Shown: piece by piece, positions 1 to 8,541 of the stretch | How positions within the stretch are numbered: position 1 is the first letter of the stretch | Layout of the letters: every line of letters begins with the position of its first letter | NCBI GenBank assembly: GCA_902613655.1 | Contig: CACMHR010000004.1 | Location: 1 to 64,000, forward strand | Source of the DNA: Anoxypelagibacter sp902613655 | Lineage (GTDB): Bacteria; Pseudomonadota; Alphaproteobacteria; Pelagibacterales; Pelagibacteraceae | Direction: 5' to 3' | DNA: 64,000 nt | Made by a program: the position numbers and the translations under genes | The notes under the pieces: generated by a model | Told to the model about the DNA's origin: nothing | What the model saw: the letters and a program-made list of their open reading frames with translations, nothing else | The model's database searches: none

Positions 1-1716
1 AAAAGACTTGGTAAAGGAGTAATTATTTGTGGTGATACACCAGGGTTCTTAGGAAATAGAATTGGTGTCTATGCAATGCAAATTGCGATGACAGAGGCAA
101 TTAAAATGAATTTATCTGTAGAAGAAGCCGATGCTGTATTTGGACGACCAATGGGAATACCTAAAACCGGTGTCTTTGCTTTATATGATTTGATTGGTAT
201 TGATTTAATGTCGGACGTTTTAAAAAGTTTTAGAAAAGAACTTCCGGAGAATGATGAATTTCAAAGAGTTGCTCAAGGAATTCCAATAATACAAAAGCTA
301 ATTGATAGTGGTTATACCGGCAGAAAAGGTAAAGGTGGTTTTTACCGCATGAATAAAGTTAATAATCAAAAAGTTTTGGAAGCTTTAAATTTAAAAAATA
401 ACAGTTATTCAACTGCAAAAAAAATTGATCTCCAAATAAATAAAATAAATTTATTAGATTTAATAAATAGAGAGGATCAGTATGGCAAATATGCCTGGGC
501 GGTAATTTCAAAAATTATTCTTTATTCATCTTCGTTAGTTCCACAGATCACAAAAGAGTACAATGACATTGATGAAGCATTAAGACTTGGTTTTAATTGG
601 TCTATGGGACCTTTCGAAATGCTGGAAAATATTGGATTAGATATTTTTTTTAACAAAATTGGCGATATTAAAACTAATTCTTTTTTAGAAAATTTAAAAA
701 ATAAAAGTGCAAAAAAGTTTTATGACCAAAGACAAAAATATACGGATATCGAAACACTAGGAAAGGTAAAAAAATCAGTTATTAAAATTGATAAAAATGA
801 TTCTGCTGAAATTTACAGGTTTAAAGATTTCAATATTGTAGAATTCGACACAAAAGCAAATGCCTTAGATTATAATTCTATGGATGCTTTAATGAAAGCA
901 ACAGACAAACCATTAATTATTATTAATGAGAGCATGCAGTTTTCTGCGGGAGTAAATCTTAATTATGTAATGGAATTTGTTAAAAAGAAAGATTTTAAAT
1001 CTGTTGAAAAATTCATTAAATATTTTCAAAAAACTTGTGAGCATTTAAAATATAGTGATAAATTAGTAATTTCCGCACCATCAGGTTTATCTTTAGGTGG
1101 TGGCGAAGAAGTATTGCTACAAAGCAATTACGTTGTATCACACACTAATATAGTGATGGGGTTAGTTGAAACTATTGTTGGTTTAGTTCCGGCTGGCGGA
1201 GGGTGTAAAGAGCTTTTGTGGAGGTGGACTCAAACAGATGATGCCAGTAAAGACCCTGATTTTGCACCCCTTAAAGTCTTTGATATAATAGGATATGCAA
1301 AAACAGCCACATCTCCTATTGAGGCAAAACCTCTTTTATTTTTAGATGATAATCATGAAGTTATAATTAACAGGAACAATCTATTGCCTATGGCAAGAGC
1401 TTATATTGAACAAAACAAAAATTTTAAACCTCCCGTTAAATGTAAATTTAAATTATCAGGCGACCAAGTAAGGAAAAAAATGCAAAAAGTACTTGATGAA
1501 TTATATAATAGCAAAAAAATACTTGATCATGGTATGATAGTAGGTAAGGAATTAGCTAATGTTTTGAGTGGAGGAGACACTAATTTAAGTAAGGAAATAA
1601 GTGAAGAACAGATGTATAAATTAGAACTTGAGAGCTTTATGAAACTTTTAGAAACAGATAAAACACAAAAAAGAATTGTACATACTTTAAAAACAAGTAA
1701 ACCATTAATGAATTAA
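1..1716 (+). CDS. 3-hydroxyacyl-CoA dehydrogenase / enoyl-CoA hydratase multifunctional protein, 5' end outside window
   Basis: The reading frame is open from base 1, so the gene starts upstream; the first ATG in the window (76) is internal. The visible 571 residues begin with a TPGF-x-GNRIG segment, typical of the end of the NAD-binding domain of 3-hydroxyacyl-CoA dehydrogenases. Next come one or two dehydrogenase C-terminal domains (to about residue 220 of the part seen) and a crotonase-like domain with SLGGGEEVLL and LVPAGGG segments. Dehydrogenase first and hydratase last is the FadN-like order, the reverse of E. coli FadB. It should oxidise 3-hydroxyacyl-CoA and hydrate enoyl-CoA in the cytoplasm. 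Its stop codon abuts the ATG of the acyl-CoA dehydrogenase gene, so the two are surely co-transcribed. The exact substrate cannot be read from the sequence. Confidence 0.9.
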   Translation, partial: KRLGKGVIICGDTPGFLGNRIGVYAMQIAMTEAIKMNLSVEEADAVFGRPMGIPKTGVFALYDLIGIDLMSDVLKSFRKELPENDEFQRVAQGIPIIQKLIDSGYTGRKGKGGFYRMNKVNNQKVLEALNLKNNSYSTAKKIDLQINKINLLDLINREDQYGKYAWAVISKIILYSSSLVPQITKEYNDIDEALRLGFNWSMGPFEMLENIGLDIFFNKIGDIKTNSFLENLKNKSAKKFYDQRQKYTDIETLGKVKKSVIKIDKNDSAEIYRFKDFNIVEFDTKANALDYNSMDALMKATDKPLIIINESMQFSAGVNLNYVMEFVKKKDFKSVEKFIKYFQKTCEHLKYSDKLVISAPSGLSLGGGEEVLLQSNYVVSHTNIVMGLVETIVGLVPAGGGCKELLWRWTQTDDASKDPDFAPLKVFDIIGYAKTATSPIEAKPLLFLDDNHEVIINRNNLLPMARAYIEQNKNFKPPVKCKFKLSGDQVRKKMQKVLDELYNSKKILDHGMIVGKELANVLSGGDTNLSKEISEEQMYKLELESFMKLLETDKTQKRIVHTLKTSKPLMN

Positions 1717-3477
1717 ATGACAACTTATAACGCACCAGTAGACGAAATGATGTTTTTATTTAACAATCTTAAAGACAATAAAAACTATAATGAAATTGAT
1801 AAATACAAAGAAATTAATTCTGATTTAGTAAAAGATATATTAGAACAGGCAGCAAAAATAAATCAGGAAATTGTTTTACCGCTTGCTAAAATAGGTGATG
1901 AAAAGCCATGTGTTTATGAAAATGGTATTGTTAGATCACCACCAGGTTATAAAGAGGCATATAAAAAGTTTATTGAAGATGGCTGGACTTCCTTATCTTG
2001 CGATCCCAAATATGGTGGCCAAGGTATGCCAAAAACAGTAAGTACTTTTTTTGAAGAAATGCTTTCATCAGCCAGTTTATCTTTTAAGCTATATAGTGAA
2101 TTGAGTATAGGTGCGTATAACTGCATTCTTCATCATGCAGATCAGAAAATAAAAGATAAGTATTTACCAAAAATGGTTGAGGGTAAGTGGAGTGGGACAA
2201 TGTGTTTAACGGAATCTCACTGTGGTACTGATCTAGGTTTATTAAAAACCAAGGCTGTTAAACAAAAAGATAACTCTTATAAGATTTCAGGTCAAAAAAT
2301 ATTTATTACTTCAGGAGACCATGATTTAACAGAAAATATTATCCATCTTGTATTGGCCAGAATTCCTGGTTCACCCTCTGGAACAAAAGGAATTAGCTTA
2401 TTTTTAGTTCCTAAATTTGTTGTTAATGATAACGGTTCAGTCGGACCCCGAAATGGTGTTAACACTGCGTCTATAGAAACTAAAATGGGTATTAAAGGAT
2501 CCCCAACTTGTGTTTTGAATTTTGATGAAGCAATAGGCTTTATGATTGGACCAGAAAATAAAGGACTTAGCTCCATGTTCACAATGATGAATTTAGAGAG
2601 AATAGTTGTAGGTATTCAAGGTCTTGGTATTTCTGAAACGGCTTATCAAAACGCGTTAGCTTATGCAAAAGAGAGGAAACAAGGCAAGGCAAACAATAGC
2701 AAGAACGGTGAGACAGATATAATTATTAAGCATGCAGATATTAGAAGAAGCTTAATGAACATGAAATCTTTAATTGAAGGTCAGAGATCTTTAGCCTTTT
2801 GGGTTTCTCAGCAAATAGATGTTAGTTTAAACCATCCAGATAAAAAAATAAAAAGTGATGCTGATGAAATAGTTGCTTTAATGACTCCTATAGTTAAATC
2901 CTTTTTTACTGATATTGGAATGGAAATCACAAATGATGCAATTCAAGTTTTTGGAGGTTATGGTTACACTAAGGATCAAGGAATCGAACAATTATTTAGA
3001 GACAATAGAATAACACCTATTTATGAAGGTACAAATTCTGTTCAAGCTATTGATCTTGTTTATAGAAAAATTTTAAATAACAAAATTTTTGAAAAGTATA
3101 TTGCTCAACTTTCAAATGAAGTAAAAGACTTTGCAAAAGATAATAAACTTTCTTTATTTGCTGATAAATTTTTTAAGTATTTAGAATTACTAAATAATTT
3201 TACACTATGGCTTAGTGAGAAAAACAAATCATCAAAAGACGATGTGAGCGCAGCCTGTAATGATTATCTAAAGGTTCTTGGATATATAGCTCTTGCTCAC
3301 TCTTGGTTAAAAATATTGAAGGTAAGCCACTCAAAACTCAAAGAAAATAAAACTTTTTATGAAGATAAAATAAACACTGCAAAATATTACTTTGATAAAA
3401 TCCTCCCAAGAGTTCAGAGCCATTATTTATCAGCTATTACTGGCAGTGATACTATGATGAAATCTAATTTTAATTGA
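1717..3477 (+). CDS. dmdC: DmdC-type acyl-CoA dehydrogenase (probable 3-methylmercaptopropionyl-CoA dehydrogenase)
   Basis: This 586-residue FAD enzyme has the long acyl-CoA dehydrogenase architecture: an N-terminal extension (YNAPVDEMMFLF), a middle domain with LTESHCGTDLGLL, and a C-terminal domain with FGGYGYTKDQGIEQLFRD and the IYEGTNSVQA signature, followed by an extra helical tail. The N-terminal motif, CGTDLGLL segment and length match the DmdC family, which oxidises MMPA-CoA to methylthioacryloyl-CoA in DMSP demethylation. Related enzymes act on other acyl-CoAs, so the substrate assignment rests largely on the neighbours: an acyl-CoA ligase immediately downstream and dmdA in the same operon. 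The ATG follows the preceding stop codon directly. The fold is certain; the DmdC name is probable. Confidence 0.78.
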   Translation: MTTYNAPVDEMMFLFNNLKDNKNYNEIDKYKEINSDLVKDILEQAAKINQEIVLPLAKIGDEKPCVYENGIVRSPPGYKEAYKKFIEDGWTSLSCDPKYGGQGMPKTVSTFFEEMLSSASLSFKLYSELSIGAYNCILHHADQKIKDKYLPKMVEGKWSGTMCLTESHCGTDLGLLKTKAVKQKDNSYKISGQKIFITSGDHDLTENIIHLVLARIPGSPSGTKGISLFLVPKFVVNDNGSVGPRNGVNTASIETKMGIKGSPTCVLNFDEAIGFMIGPENKGLSSMFTMMNLERIVVGIQGLGISETAYQNALAYAKERKQGKANNSKNGETDIIIKHADIRRSLMNMKSLIEGQRSLAFWVSQQIDVSLNHPDKKIKSDADEIVALMTPIVKSFFTDIGMEITNDAIQVFGGYGYTKDQGIEQLFRDNRITPIYEGTNSVQAIDLVYRKILNNKIFEKYIAQLSNEVKDFAKDNKLSLFADKFFKYLELLNNFTLWLSEKNKSSKDDVSAACNDYLKVLGYIALAHSWLKILKVSHSKLKENKTFYEDKINTAKYYFDKILPRVQSHYLSAITGSDTMMKSNFN

Positions 3478-3479
3478 TA

Positions 3480-5108
3480 ATGAGTCATTACGAAACAAAT
3501 CTAAATAAAAATAAAGCGAATTTTGTACCACTCACACCACTATCATTTTTACAAAGAGCTAAAGACATATATCCAACATATGAAGCACTAATTTATGAGG
3601 ATCGAAAATATACATGGACTCAAGTTTATAATAGATGCGTGAAGTTTGCTAGTGCTTTAGAAAAAATTGGAATTAAAAAAGGTGATACAGTTTCCTTCTT
3701 AGCTTTCAATACGCCTGAAATTTTTGAGGCTCATTACTCTGTTCCTATGACTGGTGCTGTTTTAAATACTATAAATATTCGATTAGATGCAAAGACTATT
3801 GCTTATATTTTAAATCACAGCGATGCTAAAGTTTTAGTTGTAGATAGACAGCTCCACAAAGAAGTTAAAAAAGCATTAAAATCAATTGAAAATAAAATTA
3901 CTATAATTGATATTGTCGATAAATATGCTGATAAATCAAAAACAGAAAAAATTGGTGACTTAGAGTACGAAACATTTTTAAAAACAGGTGATGATACTTA
4001 TCAATGGAAGATGCCAGATGATGAGTGGCAAGCAATATCGTTAAGTTACACTTCCGGTACAACCGGAAACCCAAAAGGAGTGGTTTATCACCATAGAGGA
4101 TCATATTTAATGTCAACAGGTAGTGCAGCTGCTTGGAATATGCCAAATAGATTAAATTTTTTAACCGTGGTTCCTATGTTTCATTGTAATGGCTGGGGTT
4201 ATCCTTGGACAGTACCTATGTTAAATGGTCGTACAATTTGTTTACGTAATATTGATATAAAAAAAATTTTCGAATTAATAGATAAATATAATATTACTCA
4301 TTTTGGTGGCGCTCCAATTGTTTTAAATATGATAACTGGGGCTTCTGAAAGTGAAAGAAAGAAATTAAAGCATAAAGTCTCTGTATTAACAGCGGGTGCT
4401 CCTCCACCAAGTATAATTTTTAAGAAAATGGAATCTCTAGGATTTGATGTAATGCATGTTTATGGATTAACCGAAACTTATGGTCATGTAACACAGTGTG
4501 CCTGGAATGATACTTGGAATAATTTTGATGAAGAGAAAAAAAATGAGATAAAAGCACGACAAGGTGTAAGATATCCAAACACCGAAGGTGTAACAATTAT
4601 GGATCCTGAAACCATGAAAGAGGTTCCAAGAGATGGGAAAACTATTGGTGAAATAATGATAAGGGCAAATGTTGTAATGAAAGGTTATTTTAAAGATAAA
4701 GATTCAACGGATAAAGCAATGAGAGGTGGCTGGTTTCATTCTGGTGATTTAGCAGTCATGCATGAAGATGGTTATGTAAAAATTCAAGATAGATCAAAAG
4801 ATATAATTATTTCAGGAGGTGAAAATATATCTTCAATAGAGATAGAAAATACCTTGGCAAAACACCCATCGGTATCTATTGCTGCCGTAGTAGCTAAACC
4901 AGACGAAAAATGGGGTGAAGTACCATGTGCTTTTATAGAGACCGTTAAAGATAAAAAGGTTACCGAAAAAGAGTTAATTTCCTTTTGTAAAGAAACACTA
5001 GCAGGATTTAAAGTTCCAAAAAAAGTTGAATTCTGTGAATTGCCGAAAACATCGACAGGCAAAATTCAAAAATTTGAACTGAGAAAAAAAGCAAAAGATC
5101 TAAATTAA
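3480..5108 (+). CDS. dmdB: DmdB-type acyl-CoA ligase (probable MMPA-CoA ligase), AMP-binding family
   Basis: A 542-residue member of the adenylate-forming ANL family. It shows the P-loop-like SYTSGTTGNPKGVVYHH segment, the YGLTETYG motif, the GWFHSGDLA hinge region and the C-terminal catalytic lysine in KTSTGKIQKFELR. Such enzymes activate a carboxylate with ATP and transfer it to CoA. In the DMSP pathway DmdB converts 3-methylmercaptopropionate to its CoA ester. The ATG at 3480 is preferred to the in-frame TTG at 3474; it lies just after the dehydrogenase stop codon (3475-3477). The close family also includes short- and medium-chain fatty acyl-CoA synthetases, so MMPA as substrate is inferred from linkage to dmdC and dmdA. 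Confidence 0.8.
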   Translation: MSHYETNLNKNKANFVPLTPLSFLQRAKDIYPTYEALIYEDRKYTWTQVYNRCVKFASALEKIGIKKGDTVSFLAFNTPEIFEAHYSVPMTGAVLNTINIRLDAKTIAYILNHSDAKVLVVDRQLHKEVKKALKSIENKITIIDIVDKYADKSKTEKIGDLEYETFLKTGDDTYQWKMPDDEWQAISLSYTSGTTGNPKGVVYHHRGSYLMSTGSAAAWNMPNRLNFLTVVPMFHCNGWGYPWTVPMLNGRTICLRNIDIKKIFELIDKYNITHFGGAPIVLNMITGASESERKKLKHKVSVLTAGAPPPSIIFKKMESLGFDVMHVYGLTETYGHVTQCAWNDTWNNFDEEKKNEIKARQGVRYPNTEGVTIMDPETMKEVPRDGKTIGEIMIRANVVMKGYFKDKDSTDKAMRGGWFHSGDLAVMHEDGYVKIQDRSKDIIISGGENISSIEIENTLAKHPSVSIAAVVAKPDEKWGEVPCAFIETVKDKKVTEKELISFCKETLAGFKVPKKVEFCELPKTSTGKIQKFELRKKAKDLN

Positions 5109-5115
5109 TCCTGAA

Positions 5116-5565
5116 ATGTCAAAAATATCAATTGATCTTATTTGGAAACTTGAAAATGGAGATATGTCTCCAGGAAAGTATTCAAATCAACATGAAATTA
5201 CATTTACACCCAACACAAAAATCATTGCAGACTCCGCCCCAGATTGGAGGGGGAACGAATTAAATACTAATCCCGAACAAACTTTGGCTGCATCTCTGAG
5301 TAGTTGTCATATGATGACTTTTTTAGCGTTAGCAGCTAAAATGAAATGGCCCGTAAAATCCTATAAAGATACGGCTGTAGCAAAATTAGGTAAAAATCTT
5401 AAAGGTTTAATGTCTGTTACCGAAATCGAACTTAATCCAGAAGTAGAGTTTTCTAAGGGTTTCACCGTTGATAATTTAAAAATGAAAGAGGTTCAAGATA
5501 GAGCTCATCGATATTGCTTTATATCAAATTCACTTTCGAATGAAGTTAAAGTTAAAATAAATTAA
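5116..5565 (+). CDS. OsmC/Ohr-family protein
   Basis: A 149-residue protein with the OsmC layout. It has an N-terminal beta-rich half, then ASLSSCHMMTFLALA carrying the first reactive cysteine on the central helix, and a C-terminal AHRYCFISNSL carrying the second. In OsmC and Ohr proteins this pair reduces organic hydroperoxides or fatty-acid peroxides, using dithiols as electron donors. Only 7 bases separate it from the ligase gene upstream and 3 bases from the crotonase gene downstream, so it belongs to the same transcript. Its role in a DMSP or acyl-CoA operon is unclear; protection against peroxides or handling of sulfur compounds are possibilities, not findings. Confidence 0.85.
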   Translation: MSKISIDLIWKLENGDMSPGKYSNQHEITFTPNTKIIADSAPDWRGNELNTNPEQTLAASLSSCHMMTFLALAAKMKWPVKSYKDTAVAKLGKNLKGLMSVTEIELNPEVEFSKGFTVDNLKMKEVQDRAHRYCFISNSLSNEVKVKIN

Positions 5566-5568
5566 TTT

Positions 5569-6378
5569 ATGAACAATTCAATGTATAATCAACTTGTCAA
5601 AACTTCAATCCTCTCTAACTGTATTCTTCGAATTTCTTTAAATAATCCATCACAACATAATGTTTTATCAGAGGAGATGATGTCAGCTATTCAGTCTGTT
5701 TTAGATAAATCTGTTAATGATAAATCTATACGAGTGATTATTATTTCGGCGGAGGGCAAAACATTTTCTGCAGGACATGATTTAAAACAATTAAAAAAAG
5801 GACGTGATAATTCTGATAAGGGCAGGGAGTATTTTAAAAAAGTGATGTTAAAATGTTCAAAACTAATGCAATCGATTATTAACAATCCAAAGCCTATAAT
5901 TGCTGAAGTTTCTGGTACTGCTACTGCAGCTGGTTGTCAATTGGTTGCAAGTTGTGATTTAGCTTATGCAGGAACATCATCCAGATTTGCAACACCTGGT
6001 GTTAATATCGGATTATTTTGTTCAACGCCAATGGTGGCCTTATCAAGAACAGTTTCGAACAAACATTCTATGGAAATGCTTTTGAATGGAGATCTAATTT
6101 CTTCTAAAAAAGCTGCTGAAATTGGTTTAATTAATGAAGTTGTAAACGACAATGATCTTGAGAGCATTGTGCTAGAAAAAGCTTTAAAAATTTCTAAGAA
6201 ATCAGCTATGACATTAAAAATCGGTAAACAAGCTTTTTATAATCAAATTAACATGAACTTATCCGAAGCTTATGATTATGCGTCCAACGTAATGGTTGAG
6301 AATATGCTTAAAATTGATGCTGAAGAGGGTATAGATGCCTTTATAAATAAAAGAAATCCTAATTGGCAAGACAAATGA
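5569..6378 (+). CDS. ECHDC3-like crotonase-superfamily protein lacking the canonical catalytic glutamates
   Basis: A 269-residue crotonase fold with the oxyanion-hole segments GKTFSAGHDLKQL (near residue 63) and SGTATAAGCQLVASCDLA (near residue 115). Enoyl-CoA hydratases such as rat crotonase and DmdD carry one glutamate in the GGGCEL segment and a second in the QPE segment. Here the equivalent residues are Gln124 and Gly144 (SRFATPGVNIGLFCST). That pattern is typical of the ECHDC3 branch. It sits where a DmdD or AcuH-type hydratase would be expected in this operon, so a role on methylthioacryloyl-CoA or acryloyl-CoA is tempting, but hydration by the usual mechanism is doubtful. Its TGA overlaps the next ATG (ATGA, 6375-6378). 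Confidence 0.85.
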   Translation: MNNSMYNQLVKTSILSNCILRISLNNPSQHNVLSEEMMSAIQSVLDKSVNDKSIRVIIISAEGKTFSAGHDLKQLKKGRDNSDKGREYFKKVMLKCSKLMQSIINNPKPIIAEVSGTATAAGCQLVASCDLAYAGTSSRFATPGVNIGLFCSTPMVALSRTVSNKHSMEMLLNGDLISSKKAAEIGLINEVVNDNDLESIVLEKALKISKKSAMTLKIGKQAFYNQINMNLSEAYDYASNVMVENMLKIDAEEGIDAFINKRNPNWQDK

Positions 6379-7151
6379 TTTTTGAAGTAGAAAATAAAAA
6401 AGTTTTCTCCTCAGATATTGGTCAAACTTTCGATAAAAACAAACATTCTATAATATTACTTCATGGAAGCGGTCAATCTCATGTTGTTTGGTCTCTAACC
6501 GATCAATATCTTGCCGATGAAGGATTTAATGTCTTTGCACTTGATTTACCGGGACATGGAAACTCAGAAGGTTCATCTCTTAAATCAATAGAAGAAATGG
6601 CTGATTGGCTTAACAAAGTTGTTAATGTAATTGGTATAAAAGACTTAACAATATTAGGACATTCACAGGGTTGTTTGGTGGCTATAGAATATGCAAATAA
6701 ATTCCCTGATAATATTAAAAATTTAATTTTTGTTGCCGGTTCATATCAAATACCAGTAAATAAAAGTTTAATAGATCTTGCAAACGCAGGAGATTTTGAG
6801 TCAATAAACTTGATGATGAAATGGGGATATGGATATTCTAAGCAATTTCTTGGAGGCAACCCACTTCAAAAGATTTTAAATTCATCTAGAGAAATCCGTG
6901 AAGTTTTGGCAATAGACCTTATCGCTTGCAATAACTATAAAAATGGAATCAGCAGTATAAAAAAAATCAAATGCCCAACCTTTTTTGTTTTTGGTGAGCT
7001 TGACAAAATGATAAAGCTCGATAAAGGCAAGGAATTTTCAGGGTTAATACCTGGGTCAAAAACACATATCATTAAAGATTGCGGTCACATGATAATACTT
7101 GAAAATGCTTTTGAGATGAGAGAAAAGATTGCTGAATTTTTAAAAAAATGA
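6375..7151 (+). CDS. alpha/beta-fold hydrolase
   Basis: A 258-residue alpha/beta hydrolase. The oxyanion-hole region is LLHGSGQSHVVW, the nucleophile elbow is LGHSQGCL (Ser), the acid lies in FGELDKMIKL (Asp), and the catalytic histidine is in CGHMIILEN. It therefore hydrolyses an ester, thioester or related bond in the cytoplasm; no signal peptide is seen. The start is the ATG at 6375, which overlaps the crotonase stop codon as ATGA; a TTG at 6363 is less likely. Its own stop overlaps the dmdA start in the same way (7148-7151), implying translational coupling to DmdA. The substrate is unknown; a CoA thioester of the MMPA branch is one candidate. Confidence 0.88.
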   Translation: MIFEVENKKVFSSDIGQTFDKNKHSIILLHGSGQSHVVWSLTDQYLADEGFNVFALDLPGHGNSEGSSLKSIEEMADWLNKVVNVIGIKDLTILGHSQGCLVAIEYANKFPDNIKNLIFVAGSYQIPVNKSLIDLANAGDFESINLMMKWGYGYSKQFLGGNPLQKILNSSREIREVLAIDLIACNNYKNGISSIKKIKCPTFFVFGELDKMIKLDKGKEFSGLIPGSKTHIIKDCGHMIILENAFEMREKIAEFLKK

Positions 7152-8254
7152 AAAGTGTTATAACTAGATCGAGACGATTAAGAGGCACACCTTTTACTTC
7201 AAGAATTGAAAAACAAGGAGTTAAAAGTTACACAGTTTATAATCATATGCTATTACCCACTACTTTTTCTACGCCCGAAGAAGAATACAAACATTTAAAG
7301 GAGCATGTTCAAATTTGGGATGTTTCAGTTCAGCGAGAAATTGAAATTTCTGGTAAAGATTCTTCCGAGTTAGTTCAACTGATGACTTGCCGAAATTTAT
7401 CTGACTCAAAAATAGGAAGGTGTTATTATGCACCTCTGGTAGATTCTGATGGAGGTTTAATTAATGATCCACTCATATATAAACTAAATGATGATAAATG
7501 GAGAGTATGCATTGCTGACTCTGACGTTTTACTTTTTGCTAAAGGCATAGCATCTGTCAAAAAAATGGATGTAAATATTTTTGAGGCTAAAATCGATACC
7601 TTGGCAGTTCAGGGACCTAAGTCTGTAGATATTATGAAAAAAATATTTGGGGATAAAGTAAGGGATCTAAAATTCTTTAGATTTGATTTTTTTGAATTTG
7701 ATAAAAAAAAATTTTTAATATCAAGATCAGGTTTTTCAAAACAAGGAGGTTATGAAATTCATGTTGAAAATGTGAGTGACGGGTTAGATCTTTATGATCA
7801 TTTTTTTAAAATCGGCAAAGAATTTAATCTTAAACCTGGCACACCAAATCATCCTGAAAGAATCGAGGGTGGGTTGCTTTCGTATGGGAGTGACATGGAT
7901 AATAATGACAATCCCTTGGAGTGCGGTTTTGACAAGTATGTAGACTTAGACTCTGATATAGTATTTTTAGGTAAAGAGAATCTTATAAAAATTAAGAACA
8001 ATGGAATTAAAAGAAAACTTATGGGTGTTAAAATTGATATTGATAAAATTGACGTATCAGAAGAAATACCATTATTTGACTCAGGTAACAAAGTGATTGG
8101 TCAACTAAGATCGGGCGCTTTTTCCCCTAAATTTCAAAAAGTTGTAGGAATTGCAATGATAAAAAAAGTTTTTTACAAAACATCGTTAAAATTCAAAATT
8201 AAATTAGAAGAAAAGTTGGTTTCAGGAGAAATTTGTAATTTACCAATAAATTAA
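7148..8254 (+). CDS. dmdA: dimethylsulfoniopropionate demethylase DmdA
   Basis: A 368-residue member of the glycine-cleavage T-protein (GcvT) fold. DmdA moves a methyl group from DMSP to tetrahydrofolate, giving 3-methylmercaptopropionate and 5-methyl-THF. Segments I recall as characteristic of SAR11-type DmdA are present: RRLRGTPFTSR near the start, YNHMLLPT, KEHVQIWDVSVQREIEI, LVQLMTCR, IADSDVLLFAKG, FFRFDFFEF, SKQGGYEIHVE and LLSYGSDMDNNDNPLECGFD. The length matches the family (about 369). The ATG overlaps the preceding hydrolase stop codon. Linkage to a DmdC-type dehydrogenase and a DmdB-type ligase supports a DMSP operon. Ordinary GcvT is the main alternative, but the DmdA-specific segments argue against it. 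Confidence 0.95.
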   Translation: MKSVITRSRRLRGTPFTSRIEKQGVKSYTVYNHMLLPTTFSTPEEEYKHLKEHVQIWDVSVQREIEISGKDSSELVQLMTCRNLSDSKIGRCYYAPLVDSDGGLINDPLIYKLNDDKWRVCIADSDVLLFAKGIASVKKMDVNIFEAKIDTLAVQGPKSVDIMKKIFGDKVRDLKFFRFDFFEFDKKKFLISRSGFSKQGGYEIHVENVSDGLDLYDHFFKIGKEFNLKPGTPNHPERIEGGLLSYGSDMDNNDNPLECGFDKYVDLDSDIVFLGKENLIKIKNNGIKRKLMGVKIDIDKIDVSEEIPLFDSGNKVIGQLRSGAFSPKFQKVVGIAMIKKVFYKTSLKFKIKLEEKLVSGEICNLPIN

Positions 8255-8255
8255 T

Positions 8256-8540
8256 ATGAAAAAAGCAAAAATTTACATTCCATCTAAAACAGCCATGCAA
8301 TCTGGCAGAGGCAAAACCAAAAAATGGGTATTAAAGTTTGAAACTAGACACGATGTTACAAACCCACTTATGGGATGGGAGTCTAGTGATGATACTATAG
8401 GAGAGGTTATTTTGGAGTTTACTACCAAAGATAAAGCTGTCGAGTATGCCAAAAACAACAAATTACTTTATGAAGTTATTGAGCCAAAGAAGTCAGATTT
8501 TATAATTAAATCATACTCGGATAATTTTTTGAAAGACTAA
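8256..8540 (+). CDS. NDUFS4-like complex I accessory subunit (ETC complex I conserved region)
   Basis: A 94-residue protein with the NDUFS4 / 18-kDa complex I subunit pattern: AKIYIPSKTAMQSGRGKTKKWVLKFE, split by the conserved MGW segment (NPLMGWESSDDT), then a region in which residues are paired up with positional wording (FTTKDKAVEYAKNN). Alphaproteobacteria share this accessory subunit with mitochondria; it stabilises the electron-input module of NADH:quinone oxidoreductase on the cytoplasmic side. One base separates it from the dmdA stop codon. Its place beside dmdA rather than with the nuo genes is odd. The family call is firm; any functional link to DMSP use is speculative. Confidence 0.87.
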   Translation: MKKAKIYIPSKTAMQSGRGKTKKWVLKFETRHDVTNPLMGWESSDDTIGEVILEFTTKDKAVEYAKNNKLLYEVIEPKKSDFIIKSYSDNFLKD

Positions 8541-8541
8541 T

